NCBI RefSeq assembly: GCF_000743575.1
Contig: NZ_JQGC01000004.1
Location: 124,001 to 188,000, forward strand
DNA: 64,000 nucleotides
Reading direction: 5' to 3'
Source of the DNA: Devosia riboflavina
GTDB lineage: Bacteria > Pseudomonadota > Alphaproteobacteria > Rhizobiales > Devosiaceae
The position numbers and the translations under genes were made by a program. Positions 42,535 to 51,964 of the stretch are shown piece after piece; within the stretch, counting starts at the first letter, position 1, and each line of letters starts with the position of its first letter. The notes below the pieces were generated by a model. It ran no database searches. It saw nothing but the letters and a program-made list of their open reading frames with translations, and was not told the origin of the DNA.

Positions 42535-44244
42535 ATGACCACCCCTGCCCTCCTCACCCGCATGATCATGGCCGGACAGGGCAAGGAACCAGCCGATCTC
42601 GTCATCCGCAATGTGGGCATGCTCGACGTCATCACCGGCACGGTGACCGTGACCGACATCGCCATCGTCGCCGACCGCATCGTCGGCACTCACGCCCGCT
42701 ATGAGGGCAAGACCGAGATCGACGGCACCGGCCGTTTCGCCGTCCCCGGCTTCATCGACACCCATCTCCACATCGAATCCTCCCTCGTAACCCCGCTCGA
42801 ATTCGACCGCTGCGTGCTGCCCCACGGCGTGACCACGGTGCTTTGCGACCCCCACGAGATCGCCAATGTCCTCGGCGCCGAAGGCATCCGCTACTTCCTC
42901 GATAGCGCCGAGCGCACCATTATGGACGTGCGCGTCAATCTATCCTCCTGCGTGCCTGCCACCCCCTTCGAAACCGCCGGGGCCCAGCTCGAAGTCGACG
43001 ACTTGCTGCCCTTCCGCAAACATCCAAAAGTGCTGGGCCTTGCGGAAATGATGAACTTTCCGGGCGTCCTCAACGCCGATCCCGGCATTCTCGCAAAACT
43101 GGTCGCCTTCCAGGACAGCCATATCGACGGCCACGCCCCGCTCCTCCTCGGCCAGGGCCTCAATGGCTATCTCGCCGCCGGCATCCGCACCGATCACGAA
43201 GCCACCAGCGCAGCCGAAGCCCGAGAAAAGCTCGCCAAGGGCATGGCCATCCTCATCCGCGAAGGCTCGGTCTCCAAGGATTTGCAGGCCCTTGCCGAAA
43301 TACTCGACGAAAACACCTCAGCCTTCGTCGCTCTCTGCACCGATGACCGCAATCCCCTCGACATTGCCGAGGAAGGCCACCTCGACAGCTCCATTCGCCG
43401 TCTCATCGCCATGGGCCGCCCGCTGCACCACGTCTACCGCGCCGCCGGCCACTCGGCCGCCCGCATCTTTGGCCTGAAAGACCGCGGCCTCCTCGGCCCC
43501 GGCTGGCGCGCCGATATCGCCATCGTCGACAGCCTCGAAGATTGCCGCGTGTCCGACGTCATCGCTGCCGGTCGCATCGTTACGCCGGAACTATTCGAAA
43601 CCCGCGGCACCGTCGCCCCTGTCGGCCTCACCTCCGTGAAGGCCAAACCCGTCACGGCCGAAGCCTTCATCACCGAGCCCAAACCCGGCCAGAACCGCGT
43701 CCCGGTCATCGGCGTAAAGCCCGGCCTGATCCTGACCTTCCGCGAGGAAGCCAGCCTCGCCTCGACCGAAAGCGGTCTCCAGCCCGACCTCACTGCCGAC
43801 GTCATAAAAGTCGCCGTCATCGAGCGCCACGGTAAGAACGGCAATATCGGCCGCTCCTTCGTTACCGGCTTCGGCCTCAAGCGCGGCGCCATCGCCTCCT
43901 CAGTCGGCCACGACAGCCATAACATCACCGTCGTCGGCGCCACCGACGAAGACATGGCCGCCGCCGTCAACCGCCTGATCGAACTGGGCGGCGGTTTCGT
44001 CACCGCCGATGGTGGCAAGGTCACGGCCGAACTAGCCTTGCCCATCGCCGGCCTCATGAGCCTCAAAAGCTTCGAAGAAGTCGCCCACGACCTCCACCAC
44101 CTGCGCGACGCCGCCAAGGCTCTCGATTGCGTCCTGCCCGAACCCTTCCTGCAGGTCGCCTTCCTCGCCTTGCCCGTCATCCCGCATCTGAAAATGACCG
44201 ACCGGGGTCTCTTCGACGTCGACAAATTCGATTTCGTGAGCTGA
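42535..44244 (+). CDS. ade: Adenine deaminase
   Basis: Amidohydrolase turning adenine into hypoxanthine and ammonia, 569 residues from the ATG at 42535 (an ATG at 42511 is also in frame; neither has a strong ribosome site). The metal site begins with PGFIDTHLHIESS. Family motifs VTTVLCDPHEIANVLG, the C-terminal HDSHNITVVGA and the GGGFV region are present. It feeds the xanthine dehydrogenase route encoded at 57-61 kb and competes with Apt. Four bases separate it from the CocE hydrolase gene. Confidence 0.95.
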   Translation: MTTPALLTRMIMAGQGKEPADLVIRNVGMLDVITGTVTVTDIAIVADRIVGTHARYEGKTEIDGTGRFAVPGFIDTHLHIESSLVTPLEFDRCVLPHGVTTVLCDPHEIANVLGAEGIRYFLDSAERTIMDVRVNLSSCVPATPFETAGAQLEVDDLLPFRKHPKVLGLAEMMNFPGVLNADPGILAKLVAFQDSHIDGHAPLLLGQGLNGYLAAGIRTDHEATSAAEAREKLAKGMAILIREGSVSKDLQALAEILDENTSAFVALCTDDRNPLDIAEEGHLDSSIRRLIAMGRPLHHVYRAAGHSAARIFGLKDRGLLGPGWRADIAIVDSLEDCRVSDVIAAGRIVTPELFETRGTVAPVGLTSVKAKPVTAEAFITEPKPGQNRVPVIGVKPGLILTFREEASLASTESGLQPDLTADVIKVAVIERHGKNGNIGRSFVTGFGLKRGAIASSVGHDSHNITVVGATDEDMAAAVNRLIELGGGFVTADGGKVTAELALPIAGLMSLKSFEEVAHDLHHLRDAAKALDCVLPEPFLQVAFLALPVIPHLKMTDRGLFDVDKFDFVS

Positions 44245-44247
44245 CCG

Positions 44248-45873
44248 ATGAGCCTGTCTTCGCTCTATCTCGCCTGGGTCGAAGACCTGCCGCCACGGCT
44301 GAATGGCGTGAAGAAGACGCGCGGACTGTCCCTCGTCATGAACGACGGCGTCATCCTCAAGACCGACCACTACGCCCCGCGCGCCGATGGTCCCCATCCA
44401 ACCATCCTCATGCGCCTCCCCTATGGCCGACGGGGTTTCAGCGCCATTTGCGAAGCCTATGCCGAGCGCGGCTTCCATGTCGTCATCCAGGCCTGCCGCG
44501 GCACCGAGCGCTCGGGCGGTGAGTTTGACCCCTTCGCCAATGAGCGCGCCGATGGCCTGGCCACGCTCAAATGGATCAAGGATCAAGACTGGTTCGATGG
44601 CCGCATCGGCCTCACCGGCCCCAGCTATCTCGGCTATGCCCAATGGGCCATCTCCGACGCTCTGCCTCCGGTCGCTGCCATGGCCACCAAGGTCACGACT
44701 TCGAACTTCCGCCCCGTGGTCTTCCCCTCCGGTGCCTTCCACCTCAATCTCTGGCTGAGCTGGGTCCAGGTCATCGAAGGCCTGCGCAGCCGACCCTTGG
44801 CCACTGCCGCCCGCATGTTCTCCGGCGACATCGAACGCCGCACCGACCGCGCCGCCGCAGTGCTGCCGCTGATCGAGGCCGACAAAATCGCCGTAGGCCA
44901 CAAGATCGGCTTCTGGCGCCACTGGTTCAATCACGCCATCGGCAATGACGATTTTTGGAAAGAGATCGACCACAGCCACCGTCTGTCCAAAACCACGCCG
45001 CCGGTGCACTTCATCTCCGGCTGGTACGATTTCATGCTCGACCCGCTCCTCGCCGACTATCAGCGCCTCGTCGAGCTTGGCCACCAGCCTTTTCTCACCA
45101 TCGGCACCTGGTTTCACATCGCCGAGGAATTGCAGCGCGACAACCTGCGCGAAACCCTGATCTGGATGCGCGCCAAACTTCTGGGCGACACCGCGGGCCT
45201 CCGCAAAAACCCGGTCCGCATCCATGTATCCGGCGAGAACGAATGGCACGAGTTCGACCGCTACCCGCCCGGCCCGCCCTCGCCGCTGAACCTCAACCTC
45301 GGCGCCAACAAGCAATTGCTGGAAAACAGCGGCAGCACCGGCAGTGACCAATACCGCTACGATCCCAACGAGCCGACACCCAATCTCGGCGGCGCCATCT
45401 TCGCCTTCACCGGCGCCGGCGCCCAGGACAATTCCCCGCTCGAAACCCGCCCGGATGTCCTCACCTATACCGGCCCCGTGCTCCTAAAACCGCTGACCAT
45501 TATCGGCCAGTGCCAGGTCCGCCTGCACGCCCGCGCCAGCCTACCTCACGCCGACTTCTTCGTCCGCCTCTCAGATGTCGACCCCAATGGCCTCTCGACC
45601 AATATCTGCGATGGTCTTCTTCGCGTAACGCCCGAAACCAAAGCCGAAGCCGATGGCAGTTGGGCTCTCACCTTCCCCCTTCACGCCACCGCCCATAGCT
45701 TCCGCGCCGGCCACCGCCTGCGCCTCCTCATTGCCTCGGGCGCCCACCCCCGCTACGCGCGCAATCCCGGCACCGGCGAGCCCATCAGCACCGCCACCAC
45801 GCTCCTCGCCAACGACATCGAGATTTTCCACGAGGGTACCGGCATCACCCTGCCGATCCACGAACTAATCTGA
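44248..45873 (+). CDS. CocE/NonD-family hydrolase (X-Pro dipeptidyl-peptidase S15 type)
   Basis: 541-residue alpha/beta hydrolase. Nucleophile S126 in GPSYLGYAQW, oxyanion region MRLPYGRRG, and a C-terminal jelly-roll domain of the Xaa-Pro acyl-peptidase type (from about residue 320). Members cleave cocaine, acyl or peptide esters; no substrate can be inferred. Probably co-transcribed with ade. Confidence 0.9.
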   Translation: MSLSSLYLAWVEDLPPRLNGVKKTRGLSLVMNDGVILKTDHYAPRADGPHPTILMRLPYGRRGFSAICEAYAERGFHVVIQACRGTERSGGEFDPFANERADGLATLKWIKDQDWFDGRIGLTGPSYLGYAQWAISDALPPVAAMATKVTTSNFRPVVFPSGAFHLNLWLSWVQVIEGLRSRPLATAARMFSGDIERRTDRAAAVLPLIEADKIAVGHKIGFWRHWFNHAIGNDDFWKEIDHSHRLSKTTPPVHFISGWYDFMLDPLLADYQRLVELGHQPFLTIGTWFHIAEELQRDNLRETLIWMRAKLLGDTAGLRKNPVRIHVSGENEWHEFDRYPPGPPSPLNLNLGANKQLLENSGSTGSDQYRYDPNEPTPNLGGAIFAFTGAGAQDNSPLETRPDVLTYTGPVLLKPLTIIGQCQVRLHARASLPHADFFVRLSDVDPNGLSTNICDGLLRVTPETKAEADGSWALTFPLHATAHSFRAGHRLRLLIASGAHPRYARNPGTGEPISTATTLLANDIEIFHEGTGITLPIHELI

Positions 45874-45928
45874 CATTGACGATCAGCATTTAATCCCTTA
45901 GTGCCGCTGCAGCATTTGAGGGAGCCCC

Positions 45929-46693
45929 ATGATGGCGGAAGAAAAGTCCGTATTGCAGCCGACCAGCGACGAAGCCCGCCGCCTCGCCAAAACCCTGCTC
46001 CGTTCCGCCCGCTACGGCGCGCTCGCGACGCTCGATCCGCAGACCGGTGCTCCCCAAGTCACCCGCGTTGGCGTCTCGACCGATTTCGACGGCGCCCCGG
46101 TCCTCTTGATCTCCGGCCTCGCCGCCCATTTCCCCGCCCTTAAGGCCGATGGCCGCTGCTCGCTGCTGCTCGGCGAAACCGGCAAGGGCGATCCCCTCGC
46201 CCATCCGCGCATTTCCATCGCAGCGGAAGCCAAAATCCTCGAACGCGACGATCCCGATAGCCAGCGCATCGCCGCCCGCTATCTCGCCCACCAGCCCAAG
46301 GCAAAGCTCTATGCCGAATTAGGCGATTTCCGCTTCGTTCGCCTCGAACCGCGCTCAGCCAGCCTCAATGGCGGCTTCGGCAAGGCCTTCGCCCTCACCG
46401 CCGAAGACCTGCTCTCCAACGGCGACCCGGCCCTCGCCGCCGCCGAAGGCAATGCCGTCGAGCACATGAACGAAGATCATTTCGAGGCCGTCGACCTCTA
46501 TGCCCGCCACTACGCCAAGGCACCGAGCGGCAAGTGGGTCCTCACCGGCATCGACGCTGAAGGCATCGACATCGCCCATGGCGACGACGTCAGGCGCATC
46601 TTCTTCGAAAAGCCGATCACCGTCCCGCAGGACATGCACATGGTGCTGGTCCAGATGGCCCGCGCCGCCCGCGTTGCCTTCATGGAAGTCTGA
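45929..46693 (+). CDS. HugZ-type haem-utilisation/pyridoxamine-phosphate-oxidase-like protein
   Basis: 254 residues (two ATGs in tandem at the start). N-terminal FMN-binding split-barrel (ARYGALATLDPQTGAPQVTR), then a C-terminal DUF2470-type domain with the histidine cluster EHMNEDHFEAVDLYARHY. This two-domain layout matches HugZ/HutZ haem-degrading or haem-storage proteins. Not in a haem-uptake cluster here. Confidence 0.87.
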   Translation: MMAEEKSVLQPTSDEARRLAKTLLRSARYGALATLDPQTGAPQVTRVGVSTDFDGAPVLLISGLAAHFPALKADGRCSLLLGETGKGDPLAHPRISIAAEAKILERDDPDSQRIAARYLAHQPKAKLYAELGDFRFVRLEPRSASLNGGFGKAFALTAEDLLSNGDPALAAAEGNAVEHMNEDHFEAVDLYARHYAKAPSGKWVLTGIDAEGIDIAHGDDVRRIFFEKPITVPQDMHMVLVQMARAARVAFMEV

Positions 46694-46720
46694 CCTAGCC
46701 AACCAGACAAGGCCAAACTA

Positions 46721-46750
46721 GATTTGCCCCGCTATATAGGGGGGCAAATC
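46721..46750 (+). promoter_or_regulatory. Perfect hairpin burying the ribosome site of the next gene
   Basis: GATTTGCCCC (46721-46730) and GGGGCAAATC (46741-46750) form a perfect 10-bp stem with a 10-nt AT-containing loop (GCTATATAGG). The 3' arm holds the only ribosome binding site and ends at the base before the ATG at 46751. In RNA this would block initiation unless melted; in DNA it could be an operator. Confidence 0.6.
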
Positions 46751-47104
46751 ATGTCATCGTTTGGAACTTCGGGCGTACCGGCAAAATTCCGGTGCGACTT
46801 CGGACTTGTCGAAACCATCGGCCAAGTCATCATCTGGGTGCTACTGACAATAGTCACGCTCGGCCTGGCCCTGCTGGTCTTTCCCTATTACTTCAACAAG
46901 GCCGTGCTCAACCGCACCGAGGTCCTAGACGCCAGCGGCCGGGCCATTGGCAAACTCGACTGCCAGTTCAATCTGGGATCGTCTATCGGCCACGCGATCA
47001 TCTGGTTCCTGCTGATCATCGTGACCCTCGGCATTGCCGCATTCTTCTACGCGTACAGAATTCTCCGCGTCCTGCTGAACGACACGCGCATCGTCTACTA
47101 TTGA
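46751..47104 (+). CDS. Small membrane protein with internal duplication (DUF6693-like)
   Basis: 117 residues, translated from the ATG directly after the hairpin. Two copies of a roughly 48-residue unit: FRCDFGLVETIGQVIIWVLL then TIVTLGLALLVFPYYFNKA, and LDCQFNLGSSIGHAIIWFLL then IIVTLGIAAFFYAYRILRV. Each ends in LNRTEVLD or LNDTRIVY. Each unit gives one or two membrane helices. Family name is from memory. Function unknown. Confidence 0.8.
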   Translation: MSSFGTSGVPAKFRCDFGLVETIGQVIIWVLLTIVTLGLALLVFPYYFNKAVLNRTEVLDASGRAIGKLDCQFNLGSSIGHAIIWFLLIIVTLGIAAFFYAYRILRVLLNDTRIVYY

Positions 47105-47111
47105 TCCCAAT

Positions 47112-47140
47112 AAAAACCCCCGCTTCTGCGGGGATTTTTG
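47112..47140. terminator. Bidirectional intrinsic terminator
   Basis: AAAAA-C-CCCCGC-TTCT-GCGGGG-A-TTTTT: a GC stem flanked by A and T runs on both sides, between the convergent small membrane protein and glcB genes. It can serve both. Confidence 0.85.
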
Positions 47141-47148
47141 TAATTGAC

Positions 47149-49311
47149 CTACTTCGCGTCGCGCGCCTTCACCTTGCGGCGCGCGGCATGCAGGATCGGC
47201 TCGGTATAGCCGCTCGGCTGATCCGCACCCTTGAGCGCCAGATCCAGCGCCGCCTGAAACGCCACCGACTGATAGTTTTCAGCCATCGGCCGATAGATCG
47301 GATCGCCTTCGTTCTGTTGGTCGACGATGACGGCCATGCGTTCGAAGGTGGACGTCACCTCGTCGCGGCTCACAAGACCATGGCGCAGCCAATTGGCCAC
47401 GGCCTGCGAGGAGATGCGGCAGGTGGCGCGGTCTTCCATCAACCCGACATTGTTGATGTCGGGCACCTTGGAACAGCCCACCCCCTGCTGCACCCAGCGC
47501 ACCACATAGCCCAGAATGCCCTGCGCATTGTTCTCGAGTTCGCGGGTGATCTCCTCGCGGCTCAACGAATAAGGCGCCTGTACCGGCATGGAGAACAGGT
47601 CCGACAGCCCCGGCACCGCTTGATTGTGGCGGCGCGTCTGCGCTTCGAACACATCGACCTGATGATAGTGCAGCGCATGGAGCGTCGCGGCGGTCGGCGA
47701 CGGTACCCAGGCGGTGTTGGCACCGGCATTCGGATGGCCGATCTTGGCGTCGAGCATCGCTGCCATATCATCCGGCCGCGCCCACATGCCCTTGCCGATC
47801 TGCGCCTTGCCCGAGAACCCGCAGGCAAGCCCGATCAGGACGTTGCGGTCTTCATAGGAAGAAATCCAGCGCTCGGACTTGATCTCGTCCTTGCGCAGCA
47901 CGGCGCCGGCTTCCATCGAAGTATGGATTTCGTCGCCAGTGCGGTCGAGGAAGCCGGTATTGATGAAGAACACGCGTGCCCGCGCCTCATAGATCGCAGC
48001 CTTGAGATTGGCCGAGGTGCGACGCTCCTCGTCCATGATGCCGATCTTGATCGTGTTCGGCTTGAGCCCCAGGAAGCTTTCCACCGACGCGAAGATGGCG
48101 CAGGCAAAGGCGACTTCTTCCGGCCCGTGCATCTTGGGCTTCACGACATAGATCGAGCCCGTGCGCGAATTATCGCCCTTGTCGTGCAGCGCGCAAAGCG
48201 CCGTCACGGCAGCGTCCATCAGCCCCTCGCCCACCGGCTTGCCATCGAGCAGCACCGCGTCGGTCGTCATCAGGTGCCCCACATTGCGCACCAGCAGAAG
48301 CGAACGCCCCTTCAGCACCAGAGGCTGGCCGTTCACATCCTTATAGGTGCGATCCGCCTTGAGGCGACGCGTAACGGTCTTGCCGCCCTTTTCAAACGTG
48401 TCTTCCAGCGTGCCGTTATTGAGGCCGAGCCAATTGCGGTAGACGCCGACCTTGTCCTCCGCATCCACGGCCGCAACCGAGTCTTCGCAGTCCTGAATGG
48501 TCGTCAGCGCCGACTCGACGATGACATCGGAGAGGCCGGCCTTGTGCGTCGAGCCAATTGGGCTCTTGAAGTCGATGGCGAGAATGACGTGGAGGCCATT
48601 GTGGCGCAAAACGAGTTCCGCGCTTTCCTGGCTGCCAGCATAGCCGACAAAGGCCGAGGGGTCGCGGAGACCGGTGCGACCAGCCGCCGTCTCGACCTCA
48701 AAGAAGCGCGTCTCGCCATCCTTGACCACGTGATAGCCCGTAACGTCGGCATGGCTGCCGGTCGCCAGCGGAAAGCTCGAATCGAGGAACTGCGCCGCAC
48801 GCGCCACCACGGCAGCGCCGCGGGCCGCATTGAACCCCGTGCCCGGCGCCAGCTCGCCATCGCGCGAAATGGCATCGGTGCCATAAAGCGCGTCATAAAG
48901 GCTGCCCCAGCGGGCATTGGCCGCGTTCAGCGCGTAACGGGCATTGGAAACCGGCACCACCAATTGCGGACCACAAATGCTGGAAATTTCCGGATCGAGA
49001 TTCTCGGTCTCAATTGTGAAATCAGCAGGTTCGTCAACGAGATAGCCGATATCCCTGAGGAAGAATTCATAGCCCTGCGGGTTATTGGTCACCGGACCAT
49101 ATTTGTGATGCCATTCGTCGATCTGGCTCTGCAGGTCGTCGCGCCGGGCGAGCAGCCGTGCATTGGTCGAAACGTGTTCACGCAGCAGGTTCGCAAAGCC
49201 GTCCCAGAACTGATCAGCAGAAATGGCGAGGCCCTTGAGCGCTTCTTTTTCTACGAAATCCACCAGCAGAGGGTGCAGGGAAAGGCCGGATTTCGTCAGA
49301 TAAGTGCTCAT
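47149..49311 (-). CDS. glcB: Malate synthase G
   Basis: Condenses glyoxylate with acetyl-CoA to malate. 720 residues, normal for the monomeric G form. Recognisable regions include [14 protein letters not shown], the conserved RMHGPEE-type motif here as [13 protein letters not shown], and the catalytic-domain ending with [26 protein letters not shown]. Lies directly downstream of guaD in the same direction. Ureide breakdown releases glyoxylate, so this placement fits the purine pathway. Confidence 0.97.
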   Translation of the reverse strand: MSTYLTKSGLSLHPLLVDFVEKEALKGLAISADQFWDGFANLLREHVSTNARLLARRDDLQSQIDEWHHKYGPVTNNPQGYEFFLRDIGYLVDEPADFTIETENLDPEISSICGPQLVVPVSNARYALNAANARWGSLYDALYGTDAISRDGELAPGTGFNAARGAAVVARAAQFLDSSFPLATGSHADVTGYHVVKDGETRFFEVETAAGRTGLRDPSAFVGYAGSQESAELVLRHNGLHVILAIDFKSPIGSTHKAGLSDVIVESALTTIQDCEDSVAAVDAEDKVGVYRNWLGLNNGTLEDTFEKGGKTVTRRLKADRTYKDVNGQPLVLKGRSLLLVRNVGHLMTTDAVLLDGKPVGEGLMDAAVTALCALHDKGDNSRTGSIYVVKPKMHGPEEVAFACAIFASVESFLGLKPNTIKIGIMDEERRTSANLKAAIYEARARVFFINTGFLDRTGDEIHTSMEAGAVLRKDEIKSERWISSYEDRNVLIGLACGFSGKAQIGKGMWARPDDMAAMLDAKIGHPNAGANTAWVPSPTAATLHALHYHQVDVFEAQTRRHNQAVPGLSDLFSMPVQAPYSLSREEITRELENNAQGILGYVVRWVQQGVGCSKVPDINNVGLMEDRATCRISSQAVANWLRHGLVSRDEVTSTFERMAVIVDQQNEGDPIYRPMAENYQSVAFQAALDLALKGADQPSGYTEPILHAARRKVKARDAK

Positions 49312-49368
49312 GCCGGGGGGTCCTAACGATAACAGTTTGGCGACAGCTTTAGGCCATCGCGGCCTGCC

Positions 49369-50670
49369 TCACAACCCGCCTAAAGTTGACTTCGCCCTTG
49401 CGCCAGCAACATAGACCTCCGAGATGGCGCGGTCGTCGCCAAGCGTCTGCAAAAGGAACAGCTCCTCGACCAGCGTCTCGACCGTCGCCATGCGCATCCG
49501 CATGGTCGGGGTCGCCCGCGCATCGAGCACGACAAGGTCCGCGGCCCGCCCCGGCGCCACGCTGCCAATCGTATCGGCCAGCCCCAGCGCCTCGGCATTG
49601 CCCCGCGTCGCGAGATGGAACGAAGCCAGCGGATTGAAGCGCTGGCCACGCAATTGCAGCACCTTAAAGGCCTCGTCCATCGTCTTGAGCATGGAAAAGC
49701 TCGTGCCCGCGCCGATATCGGTCGCAAGCCCGATCCGCACCCCGTGCTTCACCATCCGGTCCCTATCGAACAGCCCCGAACCGAGGAAGAGGTTCGACGT
49801 CGGACAAAACACCGCCACCGCCCCGGCATTGGCAATCGCCGCCGTCTCGCGGTGGTTGAGGTGGATCGAATGGCCCAGCAGCGTCCGCTCGGTGAGCAGC
49901 CCATAGCGCTCGTAGATGCCCGTATAATCAGGCGCATCCGGATAAAGCTCCATGGAATAGGTGATCTCGGCGTCGTTTTCGCTCAGATGCGTCTGCACAT
50001 GGCAGTCCCCGTGCTCAGCCACCAGCGCCTGTGCCATCTCCATCTGCTCCGGCGTCGAGGTAATGGCAAAGCGCGGCGAGATGGCGTAGAGCCCCCTGCC
50101 CCTTTTGTGCCAGCGGGCAATCAGCGCCTTGGTGTCGTCATAGCTCGATTGCGCCGTATCCAGCAGGTCTTCCGGCGCATTGCGATCCATCATCACCTTG
50201 CCGCCGACCATCAGCATATTGCGCCGCTGCGCCTCGGCAAAGAAGGCGTCCACCGAACGCGGATGGCTCGAGCAATAGGCGACAGCCGTCGTCGTCCCAT
50301 GCCGGATCAGCGCATCATAGAAATCGACGGCAACGGCATTGGCATGCCCCTGCTGCGAAAACTTCTGCTCTTCAACGAAAGTGTAGGTATTGAGCCATTC
50401 GAGCAGCGATCCGGCATAGGAAGCCATCATCTGGCTCTGCACATAGTGCAGGTGCATGTCGATGAAGCCAGCCATGATCAGGTTCGGCCGATGGTCGATG
50501 ACGACAGCATCTGCCCTGCCCACCGCGGCGAAATCACCGACAGCGGTAATGAGCCCATCCTCGATGCTGACCGCGCCGTCCTTAAGATAGAGATAACTCT
50601 CGCTATCCTCGATACTTTCCGGCGCGCGCGAAAAACTCAGCACGCGACCGCGCAGGATGGTGCGGCTCAT
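49369..50670 (-). CDS. guaD: Guanine deaminase
   Basis: Amidohydrolase turning guanine into xanthine, 433 residues from the ATG at 50670. Zinc-site motifs: GFIDMHLHYVQ, QTHLSEND, LLGHSIHLN and LATDIGAGTSFSM, the guanine-deaminase pattern. Its ATG overlaps the puuD stop (ATGA). The product is the substrate of XdhAB in the same cluster. Confidence 0.95.
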   Translation of the reverse strand: MSRTILRGRVLSFSRAPESIEDSESYLYLKDGAVSIEDGLITAVGDFAAVGRADAVVIDHRPNLIMAGFIDMHLHYVQSQMMASYAGSLLEWLNTYTFVEEQKFSQQGHANAVAVDFYDALIRHGTTTAVAYCSSHPRSVDAFFAEAQRRNMLMVGGKVMMDRNAPEDLLDTAQSSYDDTKALIARWHKRGRGLYAISPRFAITSTPEQMEMAQALVAEHGDCHVQTHLSENDAEITYSMELYPDAPDYTGIYERYGLLTERTLLGHSIHLNHRETAAIANAGAVAVFCPTSNLFLGSGLFDRDRMVKHGVRIGLATDIGAGTSFSMLKTMDEAFKVLQLRGQRFNPLASFHLATRGNAEALGLADTIGSVAPGRAADLVVLDARATPTMRMRMATVETLVEELFLLQTLGDDRAISEVYVAGARAKSTLGGL

Positions 50671-51893
50671 GAGCGCGAACCCTCGCGGAACCACTCGACG
50701 AGAAGCGCCCGCTCCTCCGCCGTCATTTCAGTGACATTGCCCGGCGGCATGGCATGGGCATAGCCCGCCTGCATGGCGATATCCTTGGCGTGGTTGGCAA
50801 TCGCCACATCATTGTCGAGGATGACATTCTTCGGCGCTTCAAACACACCAGGCCAAGCTGGCTCCGCCGTGTGGCACATAGCGCAACGCGTCTGCACGGT
50901 CAGGCTTGCCGAAGCAAAATGCTCCGTCGCCATAAATCGCTCGCCGGTCGCGCTGGCCAGCGTCTCGGTATCAAGCCCCGGCAGCTTCGGCGCCGTCGAC
51001 AGCCAGGCAATAACGATGAAGAGGATGACCGCCACGCCCCAGGTCCAGTGCGGATTGCCCTTCCGCGCGTGGCGCGTGTTGAAATAGTGCCGGATGACCA
51101 CGCCAACGAGGAAGATCAGCGAGGCAATGATCCAGTTCCACTGCGTGGCAAAAGCCAGCGGATAGTGGGACGAGAGCATGAAGAAAATGACAGGCAGCGT
51201 CAGGTAGTTGTTATGCAGCGAGCGCTGCTTGGCGATTTTTCCGTACTTGGCATCGGGCACCTTGCCCACCTTGAGATCGCCCACCACAATCTTCTGGTTG
51301 GGAATGATGATCATGGCCACGTTCGCCGCCATGATGGTCGCGGTAAAAGCGCCCATATGCAGCATGGCCGCGCGGCCGGTGAAGAGCTGCGTATAACCCC
51401 AGCTCGCCGCCACCAGAATGGCGAACAGCACCAGCATCAGCCCGGTTGTCGATTGTCCAATCGGCGACTTGCAGAGCGCGTCATAGAGCACCCAGCCCAA
51501 GACGATCGACCCGATCGAAAGCAGGATAGCGCCCCAGCTCGGAATATCGAGCACATTGCGATCAACGAGATAAATGTCGGCACCAACATAATAGATCAGC
51601 GCCAGCAGCATCGCGCCACTCATCCAGGTCCAGTAGCTCTCCCACTTGAACCAGGTCAGGTGCTCGGGAAGAAATTCCGGCGCCACCAGATATTTGTTGA
51701 TGTGATAAAAGCCTCCACCATGCACCTGCCATTCCTCGCCATGGGCGAGCGGCGGCAGGCTCGGCGTCTTGCGCAGCCCAAGATCGAGCGCGATGAAATA
51801 GAAGGACGACCCGATCCAGGCGATGGCGGTAATCACGTGCAGCCAGCGCACGGCGAACATCAGCCACTCATAGAAAATTGCCAGATCGCCCAT
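50667..51893 (-). CDS. puuD: Urate hydroxylase PuuD (membrane urate oxidase with cytochrome c domain)
   Basis: 408 residues. About eight membrane helices (DUF989-type; VRWLHVITAIAWIGSSFYFI at the start) are followed by a periplasmic cytochrome c domain with CAMCH in QTRCAMCHTAEP (about 338-350) and a late AMPPGNV methionine. Oxidises urate to 5-hydroxyisourate, handing electrons to the respiratory chain in place of making H2O2. Co-transcribed with guaD; separated from the binding-protein gene by a terminator-like hairpin. Confidence 0.95.
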   Translation of the reverse strand: MGDLAIFYEWLMFAVRWLHVITAIAWIGSSFYFIALDLGLRKTPSLPPLAHGEEWQVHGGGFYHINKYLVAPEFLPEHLTWFKWESYWTWMSGAMLLALIYYVGADIYLVDRNVLDIPSWGAILLSIGSIVLGWVLYDALCKSPIGQSTTGLMLVLFAILVAASWGYTQLFTGRAAMLHMGAFTATIMAANVAMIIIPNQKIVVGDLKVGKVPDAKYGKIAKQRSLHNNYLTLPVIFFMLSSHYPLAFATQWNWIIASLIFLVGVVIRHYFNTRHARKGNPHWTWGVAVILFIVIAWLSTAPKLPGLDTETLASATGERFMATEHFASASLTVQTRCAMCHTAEPAWPGVFEAPKNVILDNDVAIANHAKDIAMQAGYAHAMPPGNVTEMTAEERALLVEWFREGSRS

Positions 51894-51914
51894 CGCCCCG
51901 TCCTCTCAGTCGTG

Positions 51915-51941
51915 AAAAGGGGCGGGCGTGAGCCCGCCCCC
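51915..51941 (-). terminator. Intrinsic terminator/attenuator between the binding-protein gene and puuD
   Basis: On the minus strand GGGGCGGGC-TCAC-GCCCGCCCC followed by TTTTC: a perfect 9-bp stem. It would reduce puuD-guaD expression relative to the transporter, or protect the binding-protein mRNA. Confidence 0.75.
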
Positions 51942-51964
51942 AAATGTCGGTATCCCAACCGCAA

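Noticed and set aside
46792..49326. An open frame of more than 800 codons on the plus strand across malate synthase
   Set aside because: It is antisense to glcB, shows no domains, and crosses the end of the small membrane protein gene and a bidirectional terminator.
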